Positions 44,080 to 53,815 are shown, counted from the first letter of the stretch. The stretch is DNA of 64,000 bases from Bacteroidota bacterium (GCA_018267275.1 JAFDYV010000006.1:1-64000); one strand, 5' to 3'. The notes: generated from the letters alone by a model not told the origin. Translations and numbers: made by a program.

Positions 44080-46119
44080 ATGTTCCACTGGACGCCTTTT
44101 GCTTTAGTTCGTATTGCCCTGTTCTTCATTGCAGGCATTTTATTGGGCGTCTATCAATCTCAACTTTTTATGCAGTGGCACAGTGTTATGGTGGCCATAA
44201 CATTCACCATTTTCTATTTCGGGGGATATTTCTTTTGGCGAGGTCGCGCATTATCAACAACAAGTGGTGTGTTGGGTTTGGCAGCTGTTTTCTTTTTCGG
44301 GTATGCGCACATTTTACTTCAAACCGATCGATTACAGGCTGACACATTTGTCAACAATACTCAACCGGTAAAATCATATACGGTAAAGGTGCGCAGCGTT
44401 CCGGAAGAGAAGGCCAATTCTTGGAAGATAGAAGCCCAAATTACATCTTATCAATCTGAAGCGTGGATGCCCACCCGCGGCAAAGTATTGCTCTACATAA
44501 GCAAAGAAATGGGAGAGCCCACTTGGAACTACGGTGATGAAATTTTGATTAAAGGTTCACCACAGTTACTTCAACCTCCCGCCAACCCGGGCGAGTTCGA
44601 CTTCAAACGCTTTTTGAGTTTTAAGAATATTTATCATCAACAGTTTGTGAGAAAAAATGAAGTTGCATTTGTATCGCCAACGCGACAAAAAGGGTTCATT
44701 TACTATTCACACCAGGCGCGCAAGTGGGCAGCCGAAAAAATCAATCAGTTTATTGCAGGTAAACAAGAGCAAGCCATTGCAGCGGCCTTGATTTTAGGCG
44801 TTACCGATGGCATCGATAACGAATTGCAAAACGCCTACGCGGCCAGTGGCGCCATGCACGTGCTGGCAGTTTCGGGCTTGCATGTGGGCATCATCTATGC
44901 AATGTTGCTATTTCTGTTGAAGCCTCTGCAAAAACGCAGTTGGGGCAGGTGGTGGATTGCCGGAATCAGTTTGTTTTGCTTGTGGTGCTTTGCATTTGTC
45001 ACCGGACTGTCGCCATCGGTGTTGCGTGCCGTGGCTATGTTCTCTTTTGTGGCGGTAGGTCGCCCTTTTGGCGCACGCACAAATATTTACAACACCCTAG
45101 CCGCCTCTGCCTTTGTGCTGCTTATCTATAACCCTTACCTCATCATGTCGGTGGGCTTTCAACTTTCTTACCTGGCAGTATTGGGTATTGTTTACCTGCA
45201 GCGTCCACTTTACCGATTGTGGGAAACCGAAAGCAAGTTGCTGGATTGGGTTTGGCAGATTACTTGCGTTTCGATTGCCGCACAACTCACCACATTTTCG
45301 CTCGGTTTACTTTACTTCCACCAATTTCCAGTATACTTTTTGATTTCTAACCTTTTTGTGATTCCGCTTTCTACTTTGATTTTGGTTTTGGGCATTGGGC
45401 TGTTGGCCATCAGTCCATTTACTTGGTTGGTAACTTGGTTGGGCAAACTGGTAGCAGGATTGATTTGGCTTTTAAACGAAGTGGTTTTTATAACTGAACG
45501 CTTGCCATTGAGCATTATCAACAACATCCACATCACCACATTTCAATGTTGGTTGCTAATGGCCATGCTGGCTTCACTGTTTTTCCTTTTTCAATTTAGA
45601 AAAATTGAGTGGCTGTACGTTAGCGCCCTTTCATGCTGTGTTTTTGCCGCGTTGCAATGGAAGCACTTTTTTGATTTTGTCAACCAGCACACCTTTACCG
45701 TGTACCAAATCAACAACCGTGTGGCCTTTGAGTGGATGGATGCCGGCCAATCTTATTTCTATTGCGATTCGGTTTTAGCAAACGATGAGGAGAGAATACG
45801 GTTTCACATTCGTCCGAACAGGCTTTTGCATCAAGTAAGCCAGGTGCACACGAAGATACCCTTTCAACGGACCCTTGCGGGCGGTGAAATCTATTGTTGG
45901 CGGGGCAAAGTTTTTGTGCACTGGACCAACCAGGATAACCCCACGCCATTGGCTGCCGATTTTCAAATCATCAGCCACAACGCGCGCGCAAAGCCCCAAG
46001 CCGGTAAAACTATTTTAGATGGAAGCAATTCGACCTATCTTTCCAAAAAAATTGCTGCTGCTCATTCTTCATCATTTTTTTCTACGGCCCAAACGGGAGC
46101 CTTCACCATAAAAAACTGA
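44080..46119 (+). CDS. comEC: ComEC/Rec2 family DNA-uptake channel
   Basis: A 679-residue membrane protein. A DUF4131/OB-like part (about 30-200) is followed by the competence domain with AYAASGAMHVLAVSGLHVG (the HxLAxSGxH signature), FVTGLSPSVLRAVAMFS and many helices. The C-terminal 150 residues (VYQINNRVAFEWMDAGQSYFY) do not contain the HxHxDH motif of the metallo-beta-lactamase domain that ends ComEC in Bacillus, so the nuclease-like part seems absent or strongly changed, as in other Bacteroidota. ComEC carries single-stranded DNA across the inner membrane. The enoyl-CoA hydratase gene starts one base after its stop. Confidence 0.9.
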   Translation: MFHWTPFALVRIALFFIAGILLGVYQSQLFMQWHSVMVAITFTIFYFGGYFFWRGRALSTTSGVLGLAAVFFFGYAHILLQTDRLQADTFVNNTQPVKSYTVKVRSVPEEKANSWKIEAQITSYQSEAWMPTRGKVLLYISKEMGEPTWNYGDEILIKGSPQLLQPPANPGEFDFKRFLSFKNIYHQQFVRKNEVAFVSPTRQKGFIYYSHQARKWAAEKINQFIAGKQEQAIAAALILGVTDGIDNELQNAYAASGAMHVLAVSGLHVGIIYAMLLFLLKPLQKRSWGRWWIAGISLFCLWCFAFVTGLSPSVLRAVAMFSFVAVGRPFGARTNIYNTLAASAFVLLIYNPYLIMSVGFQLSYLAVLGIVYLQRPLYRLWETESKLLDWVWQITCVSIAAQLTTFSLGLLYFHQFPVYFLISNLFVIPLSTLILVLGIGLLAISPFTWLVTWLGKLVAGLIWLLNEVVFITERLPLSIINNIHITTFQCWLLMAMLASLFFLFQFRKIEWLYVSALSCCVFAALQWKHFFDFVNQHTFTVYQINNRVAFEWMDAGQSYFYCDSVLANDEERIRFHIRPNRLLHQVSQVHTKIPFQRTLAGGEIYCWRGKVFVHWTNQDNPTPLAADFQIISHNARAKPQAGKTILDGSNSTYLSKKIAAAHSSSFFSTAQTGAFTIKN

Positions 46120-46120
46120 T

Positions 46121-46894
46121 ATGAACTTTGTTACCTACCATACCGAAAATCGCATCGGGTACATCACCCTCAACCGACCAGAAAAGCGAAATGCGCTGAG
46201 CCATGAACTGGTGATTGAATTGAAAGCTTGTTTTGCCAAAGCCGAGCAAGACGAACATGCGAAGATAATCGTGTTAAAAGCCAATGGCGAAGCCTTCTGT
46301 GCGGGGGCCGATTTAGGGTATCTACAAAAACTGCAGTCATTTTCATTTGAAGAAAACGTGGCAGACTCAAACCACTTGAAAGAACTACTGTTGCAAATCT
46401 ACTTGCTCAAAAAAGTCGTAATTGCCCAAGTGCAGGGGCATGCCCTTGCAGGCGGCTGCGGTTTGGCAACGATTTGCGATTTTGTTTTTGCTGTACCCGA
46501 GGCGAAGTTCGGCTACACCGAAGTGAAAATCGGCTTCATACCTGCATTGGTGTCGGTATTTCTGATTAAAAAAATAGGCGAGCAAAAAGCAAAGCACTTA
46601 TTACTCAGCGGTGAATTGGTGCAAGCACAATCTGCCGTAGAAATGGGTCTGGTTAGCTTTCTGGTTTCAAAAAACGAACTGGAAAAATCAGTGGAGGCCT
46701 TCGCACTAAAAATGATCCACAACAACTCCGGCCAATCTATGGAATTGACTAAACGGTTGATTGCCGATGTGCAATCGATGAAATTAGAAGCCGCTTTGGA
46801 TCATGCCGCTCACCAAAACGCCAAAGCCCGCGCCACCGAAGACTGCAAGAAAGGAATTGCAGCATTTTTGAACAAGCAAGAACTGCGTTGGTAG
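46121..46894 (+). CDS. Enoyl-CoA hydratase/isomerase family protein
   Basis: A 257-residue crotonase. NRPEKRNALS, AFCAGADLGYLQKL (oxyanion hole, about 60-73) and VQGHALAGGCGLATICDFVFA (about 105-125) are present; the acid in FGYTEVKIGFIPA corresponds to the second catalytic Glu of hydratases, while the first position lies at the GCGLA loop and is not an obvious Glu. Methylglutaconyl-CoA hydratase (leucine breakdown) has this pattern, but beta-oxidation is equally possible. It directly follows comEC. Confidence 0.87.
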   Translation: MNFVTYHTENRIGYITLNRPEKRNALSHELVIELKACFAKAEQDEHAKIIVLKANGEAFCAGADLGYLQKLQSFSFEENVADSNHLKELLLQIYLLKKVVIAQVQGHALAGGCGLATICDFVFAVPEAKFGYTEVKIGFIPALVSVFLIKKIGEQKAKHLLLSGELVQAQSAVEMGLVSFLVSKNELEKSVEAFALKMIHNNSGQSMELTKRLIADVQSMKLEAALDHAAHQNAKARATEDCKKGIAAFLNKQELRW

Positions 46895-47007
46895 CAGTTC
46901 TCTCTCGCCACCAGCCGAAAAACAACTATTGTGACCTCAATACTACCTCGATATTACCTTCAACAAAAAAATTGAAATTCAATCCGCTACATTAGTAGAA
47001 AAAAGAT

Positions 47008-47859
47008 ATGAAATACGCGGTGGTGCTTTTCAGTTGGTTGTTGGCTATATCTGTTTCTGGTCAGAATTATTCGGGCGATACCTGGGCGCAGGTCAAATCA
47101 AAAGGCGAAGGCAGCATATCGGTTGCCTATGTTGAAACCTTTGGTTTCGTGTATAAAGACGGCAATCAGCTAACAGGCGTCTGCGTAGACATCATGGACG
47201 ATTTCGTGAAATTTGTAAACGACAAAAAGGGTGTGAAACTTTCTTCCCAATTTGTTGGAGATGGCTCTTCGTTCAAGGGCATGTATGACAAAGTAAAGTC
47301 ATCAGCAGGTGGTGTGTTCGGCCTCGGTAACATTACCATTACCGAAGAACGCAAAAAAGAAGTAAAATTCAGTCCTGCTTTTATCACTAATCTCACCTTC
47401 TTAATTACGCAAAATAGCGTGGCCACCCTGGGCAAGATGGAAGACATGCCCAAAACTTTTGGAAAGCTAACGGCTTATGTAGCCAAGGGCACTGTCAATG
47501 AAAAGCGGATGCAAACACTTAAGCAAAAATATTTTCCAAATCTGAACATCGTACTTACCGCCAATAGTCAGGAGACGTATGAAAAAGTAACTACTGACAC
47601 CAATGCCTTTGCCTATTTGGATTTGGCTTTTTACTTGGAGTCAGTGCAAAACCGGAAGCCGTTGAAGCGCCACCCCGTGGGCGACATCGCTGCCGATCAG
47701 TTTGGATTTGCCATGCCCTTGAACAGCGATTGGTACCCGTTGCTTGACGAGTTTTTCAAGGCCGATGGTGGATATACAAACTCCGCCCGTTACAAAGGCA
47801 TCTTAAAAAAGCATTTGGGCGAAATTGGCGTGAAGTTGCTGCAATCGGCAGGCAAATGA
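47008..47859 (+). CDS. Periplasmic solute-binding protein, family 3 type
   Basis: 283 residues with signal peptide (to VSGQ, about residue 19). The fold follows amino-acid-binding proteins: FGFVYKDGNQLTGVCVDIMDDFVKFV, the ITITEERKKEVKFSPAFITNLTFLI block and FAYLDLAFYLES, with an ending like ARYKGILKKHL. It probably binds an amino acid or small ligand. No permease or ATPase is encoded next to it, so it may work with a distant transporter or as a sensor. It lies before recQ. Confidence 0.8.
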   Translation: MKYAVVLFSWLLAISVSGQNYSGDTWAQVKSKGEGSISVAYVETFGFVYKDGNQLTGVCVDIMDDFVKFVNDKKGVKLSSQFVGDGSSFKGMYDKVKSSAGGVFGLGNITITEERKKEVKFSPAFITNLTFLITQNSVATLGKMEDMPKTFGKLTAYVAKGTVNEKRMQTLKQKYFPNLNIVLTANSQETYEKVTTDTNAFAYLDLAFYLESVQNRKPLKRHPVGDIAADQFGFAMPLNSDWYPLLDEFFKADGGYTNSARYKGILKKHLGEIGVKLLQSAGK

Positions 47860-47893
47860 CAAGACTGTCGCAATTCATCGCTATTTTTGAATT

Positions 47894-49798
47894 GTGACAC
47901 CCGAACAAGTTTTACAACAATACTGGGGTTATTCGTCCTTTCGCACGCCACAGCGCGAAATCATTGAATCGATTCTGCAAAACCAAGATACGGTAGGCGT
48001 TCTACCAACTGGGGCTGGCAAGTCGGTGTGCTTTCAAGTGCCTACGCTGATGCGTGATGGAATTTGCGTGGTAGTCACTCCGCTCATTGCTTTGATGCAA
48101 GACCAAGTTGCGCAACTGAAACAAAAAGGCATCGCGGCCATCGCCATCCACTCTGGCCTTGGCCATCGTCAAATTGATATTCTGCTAGACAACTGCGTGC
48201 ATGGACAGCAAAAATTTTTGTACGTATCGCCCGAGCGTTTGCAAACCGAACTGTTTCAACAGCGATTTGCCCGCATGAATGTTAATTTGATTGCCATTGA
48301 CGAAGCACATTGCATCTCACAATGGGGCTATGACTTTCGGCCTCCATATTTGCAGATTGCGTCCCTTCGAGAAATCAAAGCCAATGTGCCCATCATCGCA
48401 CTAACAGCATCGGCCACCAAACTGGTAAAAGCCGACATTATTGAAAAGCTGAAACTCAAAAGCCCGGCTGTCTATCAAATCAGTTTCGCACGCACCAATC
48501 TTTCACTGGTGGTGCGCAAAACTGAAACCAAAGAAAAAAAACTGCTTGATATCTTAAGGAAAGTTCCTGGCGCCAGCATTGTGTACGTGCGTTCGCGCAA
48601 AGCAACGATTACGCTCGATAAGTGGTTGAAGCGAAATAACATTTCATCTACACACTACCACGCTGGCCTCACCCATGCGCAGCGCGAGGAACACCGACGT
48701 GAGTGGTTAGAAAACCGCTGTCGCGTGATGGTGGCCACCAATGCGTTTGGTATGGGCATCAATAAACCTGACGTGCGCACGGTAATTCATATGGATTTGC
48801 CTGAAAGTCTGGAATCGTATTACCAAGAAGCAGGCCGAGCAGGGCGGGATGGCAAAAGATCTTACGCCACCATTGTCTTTCATGAAGTGGATGCGCAAGC
48901 GCTACAACACAAAACAGAGCAATCGCAACCACGGCTGGAGTATCTACAAAAAATATATCAGGGGTTAGCTAATTTTTTCCAGTTGGCAGTGGGCAGCAGC
49001 CAAGGTGAGAGTTTTGATTTTGATTTGGATGTATTTTGTGACAAGTTCTCATTCAAGAGCGCATCGGTATACCCCGCACTGAAAAAGTTGGAAGAAGTGG
49101 GATTGATACAGTTCAACGAAAGTTTCTTTCGACCTTCGCAAGTGCACCTATCCATCGACAAAAAGAAGGTTTATGAATTTCAGGTTGCAAACGAGCGTTT
49201 TGATGCCTTGATTAAAATGTTACTGCGCCTGTATGGTGGTGAACTGTACAGCGACTTTGCGACTATTTCCGAAAGCCAACTTGCACATGCAGTGAAGCAG
49301 TCGCTGGGCGAAGTAGAATTGCAGCTTCAGCAATTACATAATCTGCAGGTGCTGGTATATCAACCCGTTAAAGATAAACCTCAAATCACGTTTGTACTTC
49401 CGCGGCAAGATGCCGAACGCTTGCCGATAGACGTGCACTTGCTGGAAAGCCGTAGGCAACTGCACTTGAAAAAAATGCAAGCGATGATTGACTATGCCGA
49501 GCAATCGCACCGCTGCCGCATGCAAACCATTCAAGAGTATTTTGATGAAGTTACCTACAGCAATTGTGGCGTGTGTGATGTTTGCATTCGCAAAAAAAAG
49601 CGCGAGACATCGGCATTGCATGAAGATTATCGAGGGCAAATTCAATACCTGTTAAAACCCGGGCCAGTGTTGATTGACGACCTAGAAACCCAAGTGGCAC
49701 CAGTAGACAAGGAGATTTTTGGTGAGGTGATACAAGAAATGTTAGAGAATGGCGAAGTTCGTTATGACGAGCATTGGCTATTGCACCTGGTAATCTAA
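47894..49798 (+). CDS. recQ: ATP-dependent DNA helicase RecQ
   Basis: A 634-residue 3'-5' helicase. Walker A PTGAGKS (38-44), DEAH box (136-139) in IDEAHCISQWGYDFRPPY, the RAGRDG motif VI, a winged-helix region and a zinc site (SHRCRMQTIQEYFDE, then CGVCDVC). The HRDC end is missing or very divergent; the C-terminus is a helical stretch ending VRYDEHWLLHLVI. The start is GTG at 47894, with the first strand TPEQVLQQYWGYSSFR right after. Bacteroidota genomes often carry two RecQ types; this one resembles the short type. Confidence 0.94.
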   Translation: MTPEQVLQQYWGYSSFRTPQREIIESILQNQDTVGVLPTGAGKSVCFQVPTLMRDGICVVVTPLIALMQDQVAQLKQKGIAAIAIHSGLGHRQIDILLDNCVHGQQKFLYVSPERLQTELFQQRFARMNVNLIAIDEAHCISQWGYDFRPPYLQIASLREIKANVPIIALTASATKLVKADIIEKLKLKSPAVYQISFARTNLSLVVRKTETKEKKLLDILRKVPGASIVYVRSRKATITLDKWLKRNNISSTHYHAGLTHAQREEHRREWLENRCRVMVATNAFGMGINKPDVRTVIHMDLPESLESYYQEAGRAGRDGKRSYATIVFHEVDAQALQHKTEQSQPRLEYLQKIYQGLANFFQLAVGSSQGESFDFDLDVFCDKFSFKSASVYPALKKLEEVGLIQFNESFFRPSQVHLSIDKKKVYEFQVANERFDALIKMLLRLYGGELYSDFATISESQLAHAVKQSLGEVELQLQQLHNLQVLVYQPVKDKPQITFVLPRQDAERLPIDVHLLESRRQLHLKKMQAMIDYAEQSHRCRMQTIQEYFDEVTYSNCGVCDVCIRKKKRETSALHEDYRGQIQYLLKPGPVLIDDLETQVAPVDKEIFGEVIQEMLENGEVRYDEHWLLHLVI

Positions 49799-49847
49799 CA
49801 CACATTGTTTTTTTTAGCCCTGTGATGTTTCTATTTTGCAAGCGAAA

Positions 49848-50819
49848 ATGGCTCACCCAAAATACAGCATTGTTGTTCCAGTTTATAATCGCCCGGAAGA
49901 ATTGCGGGAACTGTTGCAGAGTTTGGCTGCTCAATCATACCAAAACTTTGAGGTGGTGGTGGTGGAAGACGGCTCCACGCTCACGAGCGATTCGGTGGTG
50001 AGTGAATTTTCACAATTGTCAATACGTTATTTTATTAAACCCAACACGGGCCCCGGCCCCAGCCGCAATTTTGGTTTCGAAAAAGCAATTGGCGACTACT
50101 TTGTCATTTTCGACAGCGATTGTATTCTGCCACCTACCTATTTTGAAGTAGTTGAAAAATTTCTGAAAGAACAGCCGCTCGATGCCTGGGGTGGCCCCGA
50201 TCGTGGCCATGAAAAATTTACAACCCTGCAGCAAGCCATGGCGTACACGATGTCCTCTGTTTTCACCACGGGCGGCATCCGCGGAAGCAAAAAGGGCATC
50301 GGCAACTTTCAGCCGCGCAGTTTCAACATGGGCCTATCACGGCAAGCATATGAAAAGACAAACGGCTTTCAGTTTGATCGATTTGCAGAGGACATTGAAC
50401 TGAGCATCCGCATGAAAAAACTCGGGTTGCTGGTGGGCTTAATACCTGAAGCCTTTGTGTACCACAAACGCAGGTCTACCCTCGCCCAGTTTTTCAAACA
50501 GGTTTTCAATTTCGGGCGAGGCCGTGTGTTGGTGGGCAATCAACACCCGGGAGAAGTAAAATGGGTGCACTGGTTTCCGTTGGCCTACACCTTTGGGCTA
50601 ATGGCAATGCCGATTTACTATTTTATCAATTACATTTTATTTGCTTTTGCCCTGAGTTGCTATTTGATTTACAGTCTGCTGATCTTTGCCGATGGTTTAA
50701 GCACTACCAGATCTTTGGTCGTGGCTTTACTCACAATCCCATCTTCGATCGTGCAACTTACAGGCTACGGCCTTGGTTTTCTGACACAACAAGTAAAATT
50801 ATTACAGGCTAAAAAGTAG
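49848..50819 (+). CDS. Glycosyltransferase family 2 protein
   Basis: A 323-residue GT-A enzyme. YSIVVPVYNRPEELRELLQSL, VVVEDGSTLTSD and FVIFDSDCILPPTYF (DxD) form the donor site; RFAEDIELSIRMKKLG is the acceptor ED motif. The C-terminal third has several hydrophobic helices (about 240-315), so it is membrane-bound like many polysaccharide or lipid glycosyltransferases. The substrate is unknown. The ATG at 49848 is preferred; a TTG four codons earlier is possible. Confidence 0.9.
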   Translation: MAHPKYSIVVPVYNRPEELRELLQSLAAQSYQNFEVVVVEDGSTLTSDSVVSEFSQLSIRYFIKPNTGPGPSRNFGFEKAIGDYFVIFDSDCILPPTYFEVVEKFLKEQPLDAWGGPDRGHEKFTTLQQAMAYTMSSVFTTGGIRGSKKGIGNFQPRSFNMGLSRQAYEKTNGFQFDRFAEDIELSIRMKKLGLLVGLIPEAFVYHKRRSTLAQFFKQVFNFGRGRVLVGNQHPGEVKWVHWFPLAYTFGLMAMPIYYFINYILFAFALSCYLIYSLLIFADGLSTTRSLVVALLTIPSSIVQLTGYGLGFLTQQVKLLQAKK

Positions 50820-50849
50820 ACCTGACGCACCATTTTCATTCATTAAGGC

Positions 50850-50879
50850 TTGAATAAGCTTATTATTTTGATAATATTG
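50850..50879 (+). promoter_or_regulatory. Candidate promoter of the SPOR-OmpA gene
   Basis: TTG (50850-50852), a 19-base spacer and TAATATTG (50872-50879, one mismatch to TAnnTTTG). The spacer starts with the 12-bp palindrome AATAAGCTTATT (50853-50864). Confidence 0.4.
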
Positions 50880-50902
50880 CACTAACCAAACCAAAACCTT
50901 AC

Positions 50903-52165
50903 ATGGCGAAAATGTGTACCAAGGCGCTCTGTGCGCTTTGTTTATCCACCACGTTGACGGTGGCACAGGCTGGCGCTGCCTTGCAAAAAGGCTATTACAT
51001 TGTAGTAGCGGCTTACCGTGCCAACCAAGAAACTTTTGCAGAAAAGTACGCAGCCGAGTTGAACCAAGCCGGTCATCATTCACGGACTGGGTTTGATGCC
51101 AGCCGCAATTTTCATTATGTGTATCTTGACTATTTCACCGACTTTGATGCCTCGATCGACAAAATGTTGGAAGTGCGTAAGCAGGCCGGCTTTGCCGAAG
51201 CGTGGGTGCGTGTGATCAAAGAGGGAACGGAACCCGTAGCAGCGCAACAACCACCCACACGCGAAACGCCTCCACCACCTGCAAAAGAAACGCCAGCGGC
51301 AATAGAAAGAAAACCTGAACCCGTTCAGCCTGCGGCAACAACAGAGCAGCCCAAGCCCGAACCAATACAACAGCCTGCCCTCACGGTGCCGGCCACTGAG
51401 GTAGTGCCTAACCCAAAGGCTGATCCGGTGTATGTACCTCAAACTTTAAAAAATACGCAAGCATTCTTGAGTCTTTACAACGCCACCAACAATGAGTTGA
51501 TTGATGGAGAAGTAGAAGTGATTGATGCGGAGCGCAGTCGATTGATTTTAAAAGCCAAGGGCAACGAATACTTGATTTTGCCGGATCCAAAAAGTAAATC
51601 AGGAAAGCTGCTATTGATTGGCAATGCTTTCGGGTATCGTAAAATTCAACACGAGATGAATTACTACGATACCGAAAAAGATACGCTGCAGCCAGACATT
51701 AGTTTGGTGGGCAACTACTACATGGTGCGATTTGAAATGGCCCGACTCCACAAAGGAGATATTGCCGTGCTATACAATGTTTACTTCTATAACGATGCCG
51801 CCATCATGCTGCCCGAGTCAAAGTACGAGTTGAATAAACTGTTGACCATGATGCAAGAAAACCCTCGCTACAAAATCACTTTACATGGCCACACTAACGG
51901 CAACGGCCGCGGCAAAATTATCCGCGTGGGTCCAAGTCAAGATTTCTTTAACCTGCGTGCTGATGATGTTGTAAGTGACAACGTTTCCGCAAAAGAATTG
52001 TCAGGCGCACGTGCGCAGGTAATCAAAGACTGGCTGGTTTCGCAGGGGCTTGCTGCCGACCGGATTGACGTGAAAGCGTGGGGCGGAACCCGCATGCTAC
52101 ACGACAAAAACAGCCAGCATGCACGTAGAAACGTGCGAGTAGAGGTGGAAGTGGTGGAAGAATAG
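50903..52165 (+). CDS. SPOR-like and OmpA-domain envelope protein
   Basis: 420 residues. After the signal peptide (about 1-25) a SPOR-like module (GYYIVVAAYRANQETFAEKY, VYLDYFTDFDASIDKMLEVR, EAWVRVIKEG) comes first, then a linker rich in Pro, Thr and Glu (about 113-175), then a strand-rich middle part, and finally an OmpA/MotB domain (about 295-420; YFYNDAAIMLPESKYELNKLLTMM, ITLHGHTNGNGRGK, SGARAQVIKDWLVSQGLAADRIDVKAWGG) that binds peptidoglycan. SPOR modules bind denuded glycan strands at septa, so the protein may link envelope layers at division sites. It ends with its own terminator. Confidence 0.87.
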   Translation: MAKMCTKALCALCLSTTLTVAQAGAALQKGYYIVVAAYRANQETFAEKYAAELNQAGHHSRTGFDASRNFHYVYLDYFTDFDASIDKMLEVRKQAGFAEAWVRVIKEGTEPVAAQQPPTRETPPPPAKETPAAIERKPEPVQPAATTEQPKPEPIQQPALTVPATEVVPNPKADPVYVPQTLKNTQAFLSLYNATNNELIDGEVEVIDAERSRLILKAKGNEYLILPDPKSKSGKLLLIGNAFGYRKIQHEMNYYDTEKDTLQPDISLVGNYYMVRFEMARLHKGDIAVLYNVYFYNDAAIMLPESKYELNKLLTMMQENPRYKITLHGHTNGNGRGKIIRVGPSQDFFNLRADDVVSDNVSAKELSGARAQVIKDWLVSQGLAADRIDVKAWGGTRMLHDKNSQHARRNVRVEVEVVEE

Positions 52166-52189
52166 CCATCCCCATTTTTGTTTCTCATG

Positions 52190-52219
52190 AAGACCCGGCT
52201 TGTAGGGTCTTTTTTTTTG
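52190..52219 (+). terminator. Rho-independent terminator after the SPOR-OmpA gene
   Basis: AAGACCC (52190-52196), loop, GGGTCTT (52205-52211) and a run of nine T. Confidence 0.9.
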
Positions 52220-52310
52220 TTACCACCATTTTTTTTGTTAACATTAACTTAACATTTGGTTCGACCTCACACCCTATCAATCTCATGACGTCAATCAAAA
52301 TTTCTAAACG

Positions 52311-53087
52311 ATGAAAAAGATTTTCAAAAGCTTTTCGCTCATCATCAACTACAAGACCTTTATCATTACCGCGCTGGCGGTATTATCAAGTTACTTGTGC
52401 TTTCACCTCAACCTTACGGCCAAGTTCCCGGATATGCTGGTAGGTGTAGCCATTGTTTTCCCCGTGGTGTTCTCGATTGGGTCGGCATATTCACGCAGGG
52501 AAACTGCGCTGCAGCGCTACTCCGATTTTAAGGGGCATGCCGTTGCCATTTATTTTGCTGCGCGCGATTGGTCGGGCAAGCAGGATGCCGACACGAGCAC
52601 CAAGGCCATGGACAAGATTCATCAAATGCTACGACAAGTAAAGCACATGGTAAAACTGAAAGACGGTGCCGCCTGGACACTCGAGGAAAAAAATATGTAT
52701 GCCATGTTTTCCAGGCTGTCTCAATTGACCATGGAATTTCGCGGCCACGGGGTACAAAGTGGTGAAGTCTCGCGCGTGAGCCAGTACGTAAGCAAAATGA
52801 TTATCGCCTTTGACAATATTAAGATCATACACGCCTACCGAACACCGGTAACGTTGCGCACCTACAGCAAGGTGTTCATTTACATCTTCCCAATTATCTA
52901 TGGACCCTACTTCGCCAGCACCTTCCACGATTACTCGGCACACCTGGAGTACGTGATGCCCGTGCTTTACAGTTTTATTTTAGTGAGTCTGGATAATATT
53001 CAAGACCACTTAGAAAACCCATTTGACGAAGTGGGCGAAGACGATGTGGTGATTGATGCAGACGAAACACTGGATCTGCTCAAATAA
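52311..53087 (+). CDS. Bestrophin-like membrane channel protein
   Basis: 258 residues with four probable helices (about 15-35, 42-58, 190-205 and 215-230). The segment LVSLDNIQDHLENPFDEVGEDDVVIDADE is the bestrophin signature (helix, E-N-P-F-D, then acidic loop), and YSKVFIYIFPIIYGPYFAS matches the preceding region. Bestrophins form pentameric anion channels; bacterial members such as KpBest conduct cations. The N-terminal part is shorter than in classic members. The ion is unknown. Confidence 0.75.
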   Translation: MKKIFKSFSLIINYKTFIITALAVLSSYLCFHLNLTAKFPDMLVGVAIVFPVVFSIGSAYSRRETALQRYSDFKGHAVAIYFAARDWSGKQDADTSTKAMDKIHQMLRQVKHMVKLKDGAAWTLEEKNMYAMFSRLSQLTMEFRGHGVQSGEVSRVSQYVSKMIIAFDNIKIIHAYRTPVTLRTYSKVFIYIFPIIYGPYFASTFHDYSAHLEYVMPVLYSFILVSLDNIQDHLENPFDEVGEDDVVIDADETLDLLK

Positions 53088-53111
53088 GAAAGCCACCCGG
53101 AGGTGGCTTTC
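53088..53111. terminator. Hairpin between the channel and superoxide dismutase genes
   Basis: A perfect 10-bp stem, GAAAGCCACC (53088-53097), loop CGGA, GGTGGCTTTC (53102-53111). No long T-run follows on either strand, so it may be a weak bidirectional terminator or only a protective hairpin for the converging transcripts. Confidence 0.55.
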
Positions 53112-53155
53112 AAAAAAAAACTAGTAACAATTCTGAAGGAGCAGCGACTGGAGGC

Positions 53156-53755
53156 CTAAGCAAATCGCTTTGCTACCTCATTCCAGTTTACCACATTCCA
53201 AAAAGCAGCGCAATAATCAGGCCTGCGATTTTGGTAGTTCAAATAATACGCATGCTCCCATACATCTAAACCGAGAATGGGAGTGCCTTTTACTTCGGCT
53301 ACGTCCATCAACGGGTTATCTTGGTTGGGTGTAGAGGTGATGGCCAGTTTACCATCGGCACCTTTTATCAACCATGCCCAGCCAGAACCGAACCGACCCA
53401 CAGCAGCAGCATTAAACTTAGTTTTGAACTCTTCAAAATTTCCGAATGCTGCATTGATCGCGTCTGCCAACGCACCCGTAGGTGCACCACCGGCATTGGG
53501 GGCCATAATGGTCCAGAACAAGCTGTGGTTGTAGTGGCCGCCACCGTTGTTGCGAACAGGTGCAGCGTATTTTGAAATGTTTTTGCAAATTTCTTCAATG
53601 CTCAAATTTTCTTCCGGCTTGCCGGCAACAGCATTGTTCAAATTGGTAACGTAAGCATTGTGGTGCTTGCCGTGGTGGATTTCCATGGTGCGTGCATCAA
53701 TGTGTGGCTCCAGTGCATTGAATGCATAAGGGAGCGCAGGTAGTGTAAAGGCCAT
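53156..53755 (-). CDS. sodA: Superoxide dismutase, Mn/Fe family (Mn-type residues)
   Basis: Converts superoxide to hydrogen peroxide and oxygen in the cytoplasm. The metal ligands are H27 (EIHHGKHH), H77 (NHSLFW), D164 and H168 (DVWEHAYY). The glycines in GGGHYNH and the glutamine in NQDNPLM are those of Mn-using enzymes, since Fe forms usually place the Gln earlier; a cambialistic enzyme is possible. It has 199 residues. A promoter with TATATTTG lies upstream. Confidence 0.95.
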   Translation of the reverse strand: MAFTLPALPYAFNALEPHIDARTMEIHHGKHHNAYVTNLNNAVAGKPEENLSIEEICKNISKYAAPVRNNGGGHYNHSLFWTIMAPNAGGAPTGALADAINAAFGNFEEFKTKFNAAAVGRFGSGWAWLIKGADGKLAITSTPNQDNPLMDVAEVKGTPILGLDVWEHAYYLNYQNRRPDYCAAFWNVVNWNEVAKRFA

Positions 53756-53815
53756 AATTATTTAATATTTACGATTTTAGATTTATCCTAACGACACCGT
53801 CAGGGTTTGCGAAGT

